DNA from: Methanobacteriota archaeon
Lineage (GTDB): Archaea > Thermoplasmatota > Poseidoniia > Poseidoniales > Poseidoniaceae
Direction: 5' to 3'
Assembly: GCA_002689565.1 (NCBI GenBank)
Contig: NZGQ01000100.1
Span: forward strand, 47,857 to 111,856
Length of the DNA stretch: 64,000 nucleotides
The notes beneath the pieces were generated by a model that searched no databases, was not told the DNA's origin, and was given only the letters and a program-made list of their open reading frames with translations. The stretch's first letter is position 1; each line of letters begins with the position of its first letter. Both the position numbers and the translations under genes were made by a program. Shown here piece by piece: positions 22,811-29,625 of the stretch.

Positions 22811-23459
22811 GACATATTTGACAGGTTGTGATTCAAACACTGAGTGGCAACTACCTTGGTTCATTACTAACTTACGACAACATACAGACTATCATCTACT
22901 GATTGCAGACTTTGGTATGACCGAAGAAGTTCTGGAATCACTAGAACATTTAGAAAACGTTAGAGTCTTTAAGGTTATCAGTCAAGCGGAAGGATGGTTC
23001 AAGAAACCACGTGCAATGTTAGATGCATCTCAAATGGGATTCGGTAAAGTCTGTTGGTTAGACACTGATTGTGAAGTCACCAATGATAGTATCGACACTA
23101 TATTCAATTGGACGGAACAGGGCAAACTGAGTATGGCAATAGATCGACCTTGGACAAAGAGACGTGGTGTTCTGGGTAATTGGCATAATACTGGAGTTGT
23201 TGTCTTCCAAGGATCACCAAATATTCTAAGACAATGGGCAATAGAATGTATTGAGAATCCTGACACTGGTGATCAAGAAACATTATATAAGATGGTTGGT
23301 GGTAATGAAATAATGCGTCTCGCCTTGATAAGAGACCTTCCAACCAAGTTTAACACGTTGAGATTAGACTATATAGATGGTATAGCTGGAAAAAACCCTT
23401 GCGTAATTCACCATACAGGGAAGAGGGGTAAAGAAATAATTAAGGAGAAAATAGGATGA
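22803..23459 (+). CDS. Glycosyltransferase, GT-A fold
   Basis: A 218-residue enzyme with DxD at Asp87-Thr-Asp89 in KVCWLDTDCEVTND. WHNTGVVVFQGSPNIL is the acceptor-side block, TGDQETLYKM the acidic block and CVIHHTGKRGKEIIKEK the terminal His-rich motif. It resembles GT8/GT77-type short enzymes. Its opening MLKTYLTGCDSNTEWQLPWF is unlike the GT25-like neighbours, so it came from another lineage. Confidence 0.75.
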   Translation: MLKTYLTGCDSNTEWQLPWFITNLRQHTDYHLLIADFGMTEEVLESLEHLENVRVFKVISQAEGWFKKPRAMLDASQMGFGKVCWLDTDCEVTNDSIDTIFNWTEQGKLSMAIDRPWTKRRGVLGNWHNTGVVVFQGSPNILRQWAIECIENPDTGDQETLYKMVGGNEIMRLALIRDLPTKFNTLRLDYIDGIAGKNPCVIHHTGKRGKEIIKEKIG

Positions 23460-23671
23460 TGCATTATTTAATAGAAGCATTGGTAAAGAAACTAGAGGGC
23501 GATATTGCTATCGCACGTGCAAACATACAAGTATATCTTGATAACGCAGCTGGTATCGGAGAACATTCCGACATCGTTGAATCTATCGAAGGTGAACTAG
23601 GAAAGATTGCAGAGGCAGAAGATAAATTGAATACCGCTCTCGAACATTTTGGAGAGAAGGAAGATGTATGA
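23456..23671 (+). CDS. Small helical protein, 71 residues
   Basis: Reads MMHYLIEALVKKLEGDIAIA then two amphipathic helices with acidic C-terminus; likely a helical hairpin or coiled coil. Similar short proteins (MMHYxIEAL...KLEGDIAxA) occur in many T4-like marine phages. It precedes the thermonuclease with an 8-base overlap. Function unknown. Confidence 0.7.
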   Translation: MMHYLIEALVKKLEGDIAIARANIQVYLDNAAGIGEHSDIVESIEGELGKIAEAEDKLNTALEHFGEKEDV

Positions 23672-24029
23672 GTATAAAGCAACTATCGGACGTTGGGTTG
23701 ATGGCGATACTGTGGACGTTGATATTGACCTTGGGTTTGACGTTGTTCTTAGTGATCAACGTGTTAGGCTTTATGGTGTCAATACTCCAGAAACTCGCAC
23801 CAGAGACTTGGCGGAAAAAGCAAGGGGACTTGCGGCGAAAGAGTACGTCAACAACATGGCCCCCGCTGGAACGGTAGTAAAACTTATTACCAAAACATAT
23901 GATGCAAAGGGTAAGTTTGGTCGTATTCTTGGAGAGATCGAAGTAGATCTTGGTAATGGAAAATATAATGTAAATCAGATGTTAGTGAATGAAGGTCATG
24001 CAACGGAATACTTCGGTGGAAAAAGGTAA
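23664..24029 (+). CDS. Thermonuclease (staphylococcal nuclease family)
   Basis: A 121-residue SNase-like domain. WVDGDTVDVDIDLGF is the first metal strand, RVRLYGVNTPETR contains catalytic Arg35 and Glu43, and GKFGRILGEI contains Arg87, the same three residues at family-standard spacing. The second metal aspartate is asparagine (Asn40), so metal binding may differ from the archetype. No signal peptide is seen, so it acts in the cytoplasm, perhaps on host DNA or RNA. ATG 23664 follows AGAAGGAAG. Confidence 0.87.
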   Translation: MYEYKATIGRWVDGDTVDVDIDLGFDVVLSDQRVRLYGVNTPETRTRDLAEKARGLAAKEYVNNMAPAGTVVKLITKTYDAKGKFGRILGEIEVDLGNGKYNVNQMLVNEGHATEYFGGKR

Positions 24030-24435
24030 AGTAGGATTCACTTGTAGTGCATTCGATTTGTTACATGCTGGACATGTATCAATGTTACGAGATGCAAAAG
24101 ATCAATGTGATTATTTGATTTGTGGATTACAAGTAGATCCGTCTGGTAGGAAAGGAAAGAACCAACCTATCCAGACAGTGGTTGAGAGATACACTCAACT
24201 AAAAGCTGTTGGTTATGTAGATGAGATTATTCCATATGGAACAGAAGAAGATCTCGAAGACATCTTAAATATGTACAATATAGATATACGTATTCTTGGT
24301 GAAGAGTATAGAGACCAAGATTTTACTGGTAAAGATATCTGTCGTAAACGTGATATTGATCTTTACTTTAACAAAAGAGATCATCGATTTAGTAGTAGTG
24401 ATTTGAGAATAAGAGTCTGTAGTAATGAGAGTTAA
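24016..24435 (+). CDS. TagD-like nucleotidyltransferase (cytidylyltransferase fold)
   Basis: A 139-residue nucleotidyltransferase. The HxGH motif is His17-Ala-Gly-His20 in FTCSAFDLLHAGHVSM, and RFSSSDLRIR near the C-terminus corresponds to the ISSTxIR motif. Relatives activate glycerol-3-phosphate, phosphocholine/ethanolamine or sugar phosphates with CTP. This would supply an activated donor to the glycan island. GTG 24016 overlaps the thermonuclease end by 14 bases; no nearer ATG exists. Confidence 0.8.
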   Translation: MEKGKVGFTCSAFDLLHAGHVSMLRDAKDQCDYLICGLQVDPSGRKGKNQPIQTVVERYTQLKAVGYVDEIIPYGTEEDLEDILNMYNIDIRILGEEYRDQDFTGKDICRKRDIDLYFNKRDHRFSSSDLRIRVCSNES

Positions 24436-25042
24436 TGTATTAGGAAATGGTGATCACAACTTTTTATTTAAACGTGGTACGCCTGGCAAGTTATTGATTT
24501 GTAATATGCCTCCATTTGAAATACCGAAAAAGGAAGTACATGCTTCTTGTATGGTTGATTTCAAAATGATGGCGGCTCTTGCGGAAGGTAAGGTTAATCT
24601 TAACATGTATGATTGGGTACTTGGTACTCGACCTCGTAGATGGATGGAGATGCAACCTAACTTCTATTTAAAGTATTCACAGAATATTCGGGACTTCTGG
24701 CAAAGAGTTCCTGATTATGCTGGGAACGCAACTAACTTTAGTTGTGGACACATGGCAGTAGATTATGCATGTGGTAAGATGGGTGCAAAAGAAGTACACA
24801 TCTATGGGTTTGATTCTATCTTTGATATGACGTTGTTATCCGCAACAGACTTGATCCTAGAAAGCGATAGATCTATAAATAATACACATAGGATTGCAAA
24901 TAACTGGAGACCGATCTGGCCAGCAATGTTCAGTGAATACTCTAATGTTAAGTTCTTCCTATACCATTCCCACAGTAAAGTAAAGATTCCTTTACCCGAT
25001 AATGTGGAAGTGGTTGTACAAACTAAATCTCAAGGGGGTTAA
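24425..25042 (+). CDS. Putative GT42/DUF115-like protein of the glycan island
   Basis: A 205-residue protein. NFSCGHMAVDYACGKMGAKE followed by VHIYGFDSIFD resembles the SSGxxAxxxAxxLGxKEIxLxGxD core of sialyltransferase-like (GT42) and DUF115 enzymes. MRVNVLGNGDHNFLF is a nucleotide-binding-like start. The C-terminal HSHSKVKIPLPDNVEV is unremarkable. Identification rests on one motif, so the role as a transferase is inferred. Last enzyme of the island. Confidence 0.5.
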   Translation: MRVNVLGNGDHNFLFKRGTPGKLLICNMPPFEIPKKEVHASCMVDFKMMAALAEGKVNLNMYDWVLGTRPRRWMEMQPNFYLKYSQNIRDFWQRVPDYAGNATNFSCGHMAVDYACGKMGAKEVHIYGFDSIFDMTLLSATDLILESDRSINNTHRIANNWRPIWPAMFSEYSNVKFFLYHSHSKVKIPLPDNVEVVVQTKSQGG

Positions 25043-25046
25043 TATA

Positions 25047-25214
25047 GTGATTAATAAATTAGTCGGTAAAGTAAAGGCACTTTGGAATAAGGTGCAAGAA
25101 GTCATAGTTGATTTTGTACGTGGTACAATTGAAGATTTCTATACTGTCTGGGAATTTCGACCAAACGTAATTATTTGGTTGGTAGTTCTCGCTGTACTCT
25201 GCTTATTTGTATAA
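25047..25214 (+). CDS. Tail-anchored small membrane protein, 55 residues
   Basis: GTG start behind CAAGGGGGTTAATATA. A charged helical part (INKLVGKVKALWNKVQEVIV) precedes one C-terminal transmembrane segment (NVIIWLVVLAVLCLFV). The stop codon lies inside the late promoter at 25210. Function unknown. Confidence 0.55.
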   Translation: MINKLVGKVKALWNKVQEVIVDFVRGTIEDFYTVWEFRPNVIIWLVVLAVLCLFV

Positions 25215-25217
25215 ATA
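25210..25217 (+). promoter_or_regulatory. T4-type late promoter TATAAATA
   Basis: Exact TATAAATA six bases before the ATG at 25224; with T4 geometry transcription would begin within a base of the start codon. Overlaps the previous stop codon. Confidence 0.65.
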
Positions 25218-25223
25218 CACTTT

Positions 25224-26096
25224 ATGAAGACCTTTAATCAGCACTATCTCGAAGAACGAGAACTCCAAGAATCTGGTGAGATTCTATTAGAGAAACTCAT
25301 CACATTCGGTGGAAAGGCGTATCCTAACTTTGGTAACGTAGTTATCATGGCAGGTGGTGCTGGTTCAGGCAAAGGATTTGTCCTCTCAAATTTGGTCGGA
25401 CTTGAAGGTAAAGTCATGGATGTCGATGCACTCAAGACAGCAGCTGCAAAGTCTAAACTAATTCAAAAACGTGTTAAGGATAAGACTGGAATGGACATAG
25501 CTGCCATTGCATCTGATCTAAAGAACTCGGAGAACGTTGGTAAGTTACATGACATTATCGCAAACGTTCTACAGATCGATGCACGTAAACAAAAAGTATT
25601 AATGACTGGTATTTTGGCGGCACCCGCTGATCGTAAACCTAATCTTATTTTCGATACAACACTCAAAGATATCACTAAGTTGGGAAACCTGTCACGTCAA
25701 TTGACTAACGTTGGTTACGATAAAAAGAATATCCATATCGTATGGGTAGTCAACGACATCGAAGTCGCAAAGGCACAGAACCTTACTCGTAGTCGTACAG
25801 TACCAGCGGAGATCCTAGTTAACACACACCGTGGTGCATCTCAGACTATGGGAGATATCTTGAATATGGGTAAAACCCTAAAGAGATATATGGATGGGGA
25901 TATCGTATTCGCATTCAATAAAGTCGGTGTTGACTCTCAGTTGAAAGTATCTGGGGGTGGAGGTTCATTCCTAGAAGATGCAAAATACTTCTATGTTAAA
26001 CGTCAAGGTAAACCACCTACTCCAGTCGCAAATCTAGAAAAGGATATCAAAGCAAAGATATCCTCTTACGTTCCTAAAGCAGTTACTTGGGCTTAG
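25224..26096 (+). CDS. Zeta-toxin-like P-loop kinase with capsid-targeting-like N-terminus
   Basis: A 290-residue NTPase. Walker A GGAGSGKG is at residues 44-51, followed by KVMDVDALK. A later IVWVVNDIEVAKAQNLTRSR and VPAEILVNTHRGASQTMGDI fits the arginine/hydrophobic region of zeta-like kinases. The first residues MKTFNQHYLEERELQES resemble the T4 capsid-targeting sequence (MKTYQEFIxE of internal proteins), including a prohead-protease-like LxE site at residues 9-11. A packaged, injected kinase is inferred, not shown. Late promoter immediately upstream. Confidence 0.65.
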   Translation: MKTFNQHYLEERELQESGEILLEKLITFGGKAYPNFGNVVIMAGGAGSGKGFVLSNLVGLEGKVMDVDALKTAAAKSKLIQKRVKDKTGMDIAAIASDLKNSENVGKLHDIIANVLQIDARKQKVLMTGILAAPADRKPNLIFDTTLKDITKLGNLSRQLTNVGYDKKNIHIVWVVNDIEVAKAQNLTRSRTVPAEILVNTHRGASQTMGDILNMGKTLKRYMDGDIVFAFNKVGVDSQLKVSGGGGSFLEDAKYFYVKRQGKPPTPVANLEKDIKAKISSYVPKAVTWA

Positions 26097-27034
26097 TCAG
26101 TATCCTGATCTTCTACAAGTAACTCTTCCGAAGAATAAACTTTAATCTGACGTTTTAAGAAACCGTACTCTTCTGGACGACCAGCGTTACGTGTTTCTGG
26201 ATCCCACACTGCTCTGGTGGTAATTACTTCACCGATATTTCCAGTAACATCAATCTTATGTTTTCTCTGACTACGGAAGAATCTCATACCATCGTCTAGA
26301 TCGTAATTATTCCAGATATCAACATACTCAACATTTGATGTACAGTATTTTGCGAAGTGATGTTTAACCTGATCTAAGTTAAATGATTGTTTACCATCAT
26401 GCATAGGAATACCAGCAAATACAACCGCATCAAACTTCTCTGCACTTGTAGCACGATCTTTCATTTTCCAATCAAACGGTGTACCGTGTTTGTATTGACG
26501 GTTACAGGTTTCCATTTCATCTGCAACTTTAAATTTATTGTATAGGTAATGTAATAGACCACGATGACGAGACTCTGGTGGACGAGCGATAGTTACCTTT
26601 GGTGCATAACCCCATTGTTTCATGATGATAGGGATAAACTGTAATATGATATTAATGTCTGGGTAAAAGTTCAAGTGGTTTCTTTCGGGAGGGAAAGGCA
26701 GATACATTCTTGTATTTGGATTGTTCTTTGCCTTGTCCAAGTACCAATGATATTGGCCAGAGTTGTAGTGACCAACAAAGAGAATGTTTTTATACCCACG
26801 AGATGTTAGGAAGTTACAGTAGAGAGGCGCACGGTTCATTGCTTCAGCAACCATATGCACTTCTTCGTTTTTATATAAACAAACTAACTGATTCTGTTTG
26901 ATAGAATTTACTAGTCTACTGTTGATTAAACGATATGTCTCTAGTTTCTCTTCTTGAGATACATAGGTGATTTTTGAATCACCGTGTTGGTCAACGTCAC
27001 TGATTATCGTTTCCTGATCATCTCTGTAAAACAT
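26093..27034 (-). CDS. Unknown late protein, 313 residues
   Basis: Second gene of a minus-strand unit starting from the late promoters at 27307-27344. It reads MFYRDDQETIISDVDQHGDS and has alpha/beta character (NILFVGHYNSGQYHWYL, AVVFAGIPMHDGKQSF), suggestive of a Rossmann-type or hydrolase fold, but no family motif is certain. Its stop overlaps the stop of the plus-strand kinase gene by two bases. Not identified. Confidence 0.6.
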   Translation of the reverse strand: MFYRDDQETIISDVDQHGDSKITYVSQEEKLETYRLINSRLVNSIKQNQLVCLYKNEEVHMVAEAMNRAPLYCNFLTSRGYKNILFVGHYNSGQYHWYLDKAKNNPNTRMYLPFPPERNHLNFYPDINIILQFIPIIMKQWGYAPKVTIARPPESRHRGLLHYLYNKFKVADEMETCNRQYKHGTPFDWKMKDRATSAEKFDAVVFAGIPMHDGKQSFNLDQVKHHFAKYCTSNVEYVDIWNNYDLDDGMRFFRSQRKHKIDVTGNIGEVITTRAVWDPETRNAGRPEEYGFLKRQIKVYSSEELLVEDQDTD

Positions 27035-27037
27035 GGG

Positions 27038-27301
27038 TTACCCTTTATAAATTGATTGAATGTGCGTTTCAAACTGTTCAATCTTCGCAGTACGATTAGG
27101 CCATAGAATATACTCTTTCTCTGGGTTCGCCTTCAGATTGTTCAACAATGGTTGAATCGCATTAAATAGTTTGTCTAATTTGTCTTGTGTTTCGGATACC
27201 GATGCAGTAGTTGATGCGACTTGTGATTGTGCCTGTTGGACAACCTCTAGTTCGTTCTCATCTACAAGGGTAAAACCAAAATCGAATAGTTCATTACTCA
27301 T
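27038..27301 (-). CDS. Conserved T4-like late protein, 87 residues
   Basis: Reads MSNELFDFGFTLVDENELEV, then a long helix with a Gln/Ser/Thr-rich start, and ends with NLKANPEKEYILWPNRTAKI. I recall the EKEYILWPNR pattern as conserved in marine T4-like phages without a known role. Its ATG is five bases from the late promoter TATAAATA at 27307. It precedes the 26093-27034 gene in the same unit. Confidence 0.65.
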   Translation of the reverse strand: MSNELFDFGFTLVDENELEVVQQAQSQVASTTASVSETQDKLDKLFNAIQPLLNNLKANPEKEYILWPNRTAKIEQFETHIQSIYKG

Positions 27302-27306
27302 AGTGT

Positions 27307-27314
27307 TATTTATA
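27307..27314 (-). promoter_or_regulatory. T4-type late promoter TATAAATA
   Basis: On the minus strand, five bases before the ATG at 27301; preceded by AAAAAAGG. Proximal of two tandem late promoters. Confidence 0.7.
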
Positions 27315-27336
27315 CCTTTTTTCTAGTTACTGCATT

Positions 27337-27344
27337 TATTTATA
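27337..27344 (-). promoter_or_regulatory. T4-type late promoter TATAAATA (distal)
   Basis: Second minus-strand TATAAATA, 30 bases upstream of the first, preceded by AAAAAAAGTATAAATA. It would give a transcript with a leader of about 30 bases. Confidence 0.6.
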
Positions 27345-27363
27345 CTTTTTTTATCGTAAACGC

Positions 27364-27392
27364 TTGACATTTGTTGCCACGATTGTTATAAT
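27364..27392 (+). promoter_or_regulatory. Strong sigma70-type early promoter
   Basis: TTGACA, 17 bases, TATAAT, preceded by GTAAACGC. Leader ACTTGTATTGAAAATGAGAA recurs after the promoters at 2538 and 5271. Divergent from the two late promoters just upstream. Confidence 0.85.
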
Positions 27393-27425
27393 ACTTGTAT
27401 TGAAAATGAGAAGAGAGAGAAAATT

Positions 27426-27758
27426 ATGACGAAATTTAACAAAGAAGACTTCACTTGGGACGGTATGTACTTAATGTACCGTGGTAAACACACTAAGAGT
27501 GTGAACATGGAGGTCGCAAGTCCTAACTGTCACCCATCTTGGCATGGTTTACCAAAACCTGAGTTCATTGCAAGGTTCAAGTATGGTTACAAACCTTGGA
27601 AGGCATGGGTTAACTTCCTAGTCAAAAACGTGTCTATTGAGAAGTATCTTGAACTGTCTGACCATCAAAACAAGTTCTACTCTGAGAAGTACGGTTACGA
27701 GGTTAATGGTTCTCCAGTGTTTGCGATGGAATCACTTGGTTACAAGGGTAAGAAGTAA
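27426..27758 (+). CDS. Hypothetical protein, 110 residues
   Basis: First gene behind the 27364 promoter, ATG after AGAGAGAGAAAATT. Aromatic- and lysine-rich (MTKFNKEDFTWDGMYLMYRG, KYGYKPWKAWVNFLVKNV). A globular alpha/beta protein by composition. Shares a base with the next ATG (TAATG). No family recognised. Confidence 0.65.
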   Translation: MTKFNKEDFTWDGMYLMYRGKHTKSVNMEVASPNCHPSWHGLPKPEFIARFKYGYKPWKAWVNFLVKNVSIEKYLELSDHQNKFYSEKYGYEVNGSPVFAMESLGYKGKK

Positions 27759-27952
27759 TGGAGTACTTATTAGAAGTCACTGATTGGGGAGACCACAAAG
27801 TCCCCAATCACACTTACATTGTTAACGGTGCTGGACATCTAGCTGGATATATAAAGAATGGGACGACCGAAGAGATTATGTTCAAGTCACCCATGAAACA
27901 GTGGTCGAAGTCTAGAAGAAAGTTTAAAAAAGTGCTTGACAAAACATGCTGA
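27758..27952 (+). CDS. Small hypothetical protein, 64 residues
   Basis: Reads MEYLLEVTDWGDHKVPNHTY and ends in a basic tail (KQWSKSRRKFKKVLDKTC) in which the next promoter's -35 box is embedded. TAATG coupling upstream. A small beta-rich protein by pattern; unknown function. Confidence 0.55.
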   Translation: MEYLLEVTDWGDHKVPNHTYIVNGAGHLAGYIKNGTTEEIMFKSPMKQWSKSRRKFKKVLDKTC

Positions 27953-27964
27953 GTCTGGTACTAT
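27936..27964 (+). promoter_or_regulatory. Sigma70-type early promoter
   Basis: TTGACA, 17 bases, TACTAT, inside the end of the previous gene. The leader contains AATTAATGAGAGAGGTATTT, the same ribosome-binding-site module as at 2748 and 6600. Confidence 0.75.
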
Positions 27965-27996
27965 AGTATAGTAAATTAATGAGAGAGGTATTTGAT

Positions 27997-28410
27997 ATGA
28001 CTAAAGCGAAGATTGTGATTGGAACCCAACATAGGGAAAATTATGGAGCCCATGATTGGGACGGTAAGGGAGAAGTTCCCCAGTACTGGAAGTACAAGGG
28101 TGGATCCACTTACGTGGTTGAGTTCGATTTGAACTCGCAGTCCGCAAAGGACATTGTTGCAGAGGTCAAGCCTCTGATCGAATCCTTCTCACAGGGATTT
28201 GAGGAGTACATCATTGACTACAGTGTAGTCGATCTCGATGTGACTCCGTGGGAAGAATGGGAATTCCCATACTTTCTGACAAGGAACTTCTACGGTAATT
28301 ATATTGCCGAGAGAGGTCTGTACTACAATGAAGGTGGTACAGAGTCGTATGTCATGCTTCCCGAAGGGGAGAGGGCAGAATATCATAGGAACCTAAAGGA
28401 GGTTGCGTAA
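27997..28410 (+). CDS. Hypothetical protein, 137 residues
   Basis: ATG 27997 follows GAGAGAGGTATTTGAT; an in-frame ATG at 27979 lies within the ribosome binding module and was rejected. Reads MTKAKIVIGTQHRENYGAHD, acidic and aromatic, with several tryptophans. Phage-conserved look but no family recognised. TAATG overlap to the next gene. Confidence 0.65.
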   Translation: MTKAKIVIGTQHRENYGAHDWDGKGEVPQYWKYKGGSTYVVEFDLNSQSAKDIVAEVKPLIESFSQGFEEYIIDYSVVDLDVTPWEEWEFPYFLTRNFYGNYIAERGLYYNEGGTESYVMLPEGERAEYHRNLKEVA

Positions 28411-28571
28411 TGTTAGAATTTCTAGCTGGTGTTGTAATGTTTATGGGAGTGGCGTTGTTTTCTGCTTTAATGTTTATGGGTAGTTATGCGGCTGTCGAAG
28501 AATCTTCGTGGCGCAAACGAAAAATGCGTGAGGGTACTCACGATTACTATGGGAATAAGTTAGATGAGTAA
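28410..28571 (+). CDS. Small single-span membrane protein, 53 residues
   Basis: MLEFLAGVVMFMGVALFSAL is a strong membrane segment followed by MFMGSYAAVEESSWRKRKMR, a basic cytosolic tail by the positive-inside rule. Start coupled to the upstream stop after AAAGGAGGTTGCGTA, one of the strongest ribosome binding sites here. Function unknown. Confidence 0.6.
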   Translation: MLEFLAGVVMFMGVALFSALMFMGSYAAVEESSWRKRKMREGTHDYYGNKLDE

Positions 28572-28839
28572 TTTTGAAATCAAAGGTAGTACGACTATCG
28601 TAAAGTATGATATGCCAGAACAAAACGGTTATCAACTTGTTTATCAGTTTGATAATGGTTATGGTGCTTCTGTAGTTAAACACGACTTTTCATACGGTGG
28701 TAAGAATGGTAAGTATGAAGTTGCGGTGCTTGACAATGAAGGTTCGTTGTGTTATGATACACCCATAACTAGTGACGTTATTGGTTATCTGACTACGTCT
28801 GAGGTTGACAAGATTCTTGTCAATATTTCTCACCTATGA
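28564..28839 (+). CDS. Hypothetical protein, 91 residues
   Basis: Reads MSNFEIKGSTTIVKYDMPEQ, a beta-rich protein (YQLVYQFDNGYGASVVKHDF) ending in a helix. It overlaps both neighbours slightly. A promoter-like element (TTGACA-N17-TATGAT) lies inside at 28730. No family recognised. Confidence 0.65.
   Translation: MSNFEIKGSTTIVKYDMPEQNGYQLVYQFDNGYGASVVKHDFSYGGKNGKYEVAVLDNEGSLCYDTPITSDVIGYLTTSEVDKILVNISHL
28730..28758 (+). promoter_or_regulatory. Promoter-like sequence inside a coding region
   Basis: TTGACA, 17 bases, TATGAT within the 28564 gene, about 80 bases before the next ATG. Third internal element with exact sigma70 geometry. Evidence is sequence match only. Confidence 0.35.
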
Positions 28840-28988
28840 GTATCTTTAAAAGGTACAAAGAAGTTTGTTCCAAACACTGGAAGGAGATTTTGGTCTTGGC
28901 CTTCTCTTTCCACTTTGTTATGGACTGGTTTATTTTCTTACTAGGTGCTTTGGTTGGATATCATTTAGGAGACGGACATTGTCATTGA
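28836..28988 (+). CDS. Small membrane protein, 50 residues
   Basis: ATGA overlap with 28564. Reads MSIFKRYKEVCSKHWKEILV followed by a hydrophobic segment (LAFSFHFVMDWFIFLLGALV) and a histidine/glycine tail (GYHLGDGHCH). Probably an inner-membrane peptide, perhaps metal-touching through its tail. Unknown function. Confidence 0.55.
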   Translation: MSIFKRYKEVCSKHWKEILVLAFSFHFVMDWFIFLLGALVGYHLGDGHCH

Positions 28989-29143
28989 ACAAAGATCAGA
29001 TCGTACAACTACTCAAGGACAAAATCCGAGAGTACACTGAGAAGGCTGTCGGTTCAAAGGATAGTTCGTTGTTATACACCTATGCAATTATTCAAAGTGA
29101 GTTGAGTGGTATTGTAAAGGAGATAGAGGAGAATGAAGAATAA
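28985..29143 (+). CDS. Small helical protein, 52 residues
   Basis: TTG start overlapping the previous stop (TTGA), giving LNKDQIVQLLKDKIREYTEK then an acidic helical end (IVKEIEENEE). The same frame is open much further upstream but that part lies inside the membrane protein gene. Coiled-coil or helical hairpin. The TTG start is inferred from coupling. Confidence 0.5.
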   Translation: MNKDQIVQLLKDKIREYTEKAVGSKDSSLLYTYAIIQSELSGIVKEIEENEE

Positions 29144-29285
29144 AAGGTTACATTGGGAACTTCATAAGAAACGCAAGAAGAATCCTGTTGCGAAGAATCT
29201 TAACACCTTTAATAAACCAGCAACTCACAAAGACAAAAAGAAAGAGTCAAAGAAAACAGGAGACTATCTAGATGATTCACGTTAG
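29133..29285 (+). CDS. Small lysine-rich protein, 50 residues
   Basis: Reads MKNKRLHWELHKKRKKNPVA and stays strongly basic to its KKTGDYLDDSR end. ATG after ATAGAGGAGA. Overlaps both neighbours by a dozen bases. A nucleic-acid-binding role is possible from charge alone. Confidence 0.55.
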   Translation: MKNKRLHWELHKKRKKNPVAKNLNTFNKPATHKDKKKESKKTGDYLDDSR

Positions 29286-29565
29286 TATGAGACACACGTC
29301 TAACGGACGTAAGAAGAAAACTAACTACTGGACTACCCCAAAGAAGAAAGTCCCTGAGTTCAAACCCTACGTTGCGCCTGATACCTTCAGACGTGCAACT
29401 CCAGATTACCCGAGCGCAGATTCCATATCTTACGGATCTACTGGCGGTACACTCACAAGTCAAGAGAAAAGGGATATATCATCTAATTATACTATCGCAC
29501 CTGCTTATAACAAAGGTGCATATCAAGTTATTGGGCCAAAAAATATTAAAGATATTGGAAAATAA
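29272..29565 (+). CDS. Conserved T4-like phage protein, 97 residues
   Basis: Basic N-terminus (MIHVSMRHTSNGRKKKTNYW) and a conserved-looking end IAPAYNKGAYQVIGPKNIKD followed by IGK, which I recall from marine T4-like genomes. Low-complexity middle rich in Ser/Thr/Pro. Last gene before the promoter at 29569. Function unknown. Confidence 0.65.
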   Translation: MIHVSMRHTSNGRKKKTNYWTTPKKKVPEFKPYVAPDTFRRATPDYPSADSISYGSTGGTLTSQEKRDISSNYTIAPAYNKGAYQVIGPKNIKDIGK

Positions 29566-29568
29566 CGC

Positions 29569-29597
29569 TTGACAAGTGTTGTGTAATGTCGTATAAT
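29569..29597 (+). promoter_or_regulatory. Strong sigma70-type early promoter
   Basis: TTGACA, 17 bases, TATAAT, preceded by ATAACGC. Leader ATAAATTAAAGAGAGATTGT contains the ribosome binding site of 29626. Confidence 0.85.
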
Positions 29598-29625
29598 GGC
29601 ATCATAAATTAAAGAGAGATTGTTT

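Noticed and set aside
24874..24881. TATAAATA inside the 24425 gene
   Set aside because: Exact late box but deep in a coding region (codons for SINN) with no gene start within 160 bases downstream; the proper late promoter is at 25210.
26041..26064. AGGATATC / GATATCCT hairpin as terminator
   Set aside because: Perfect 8-base stem but inside the kinase coding region with no T tract after it.
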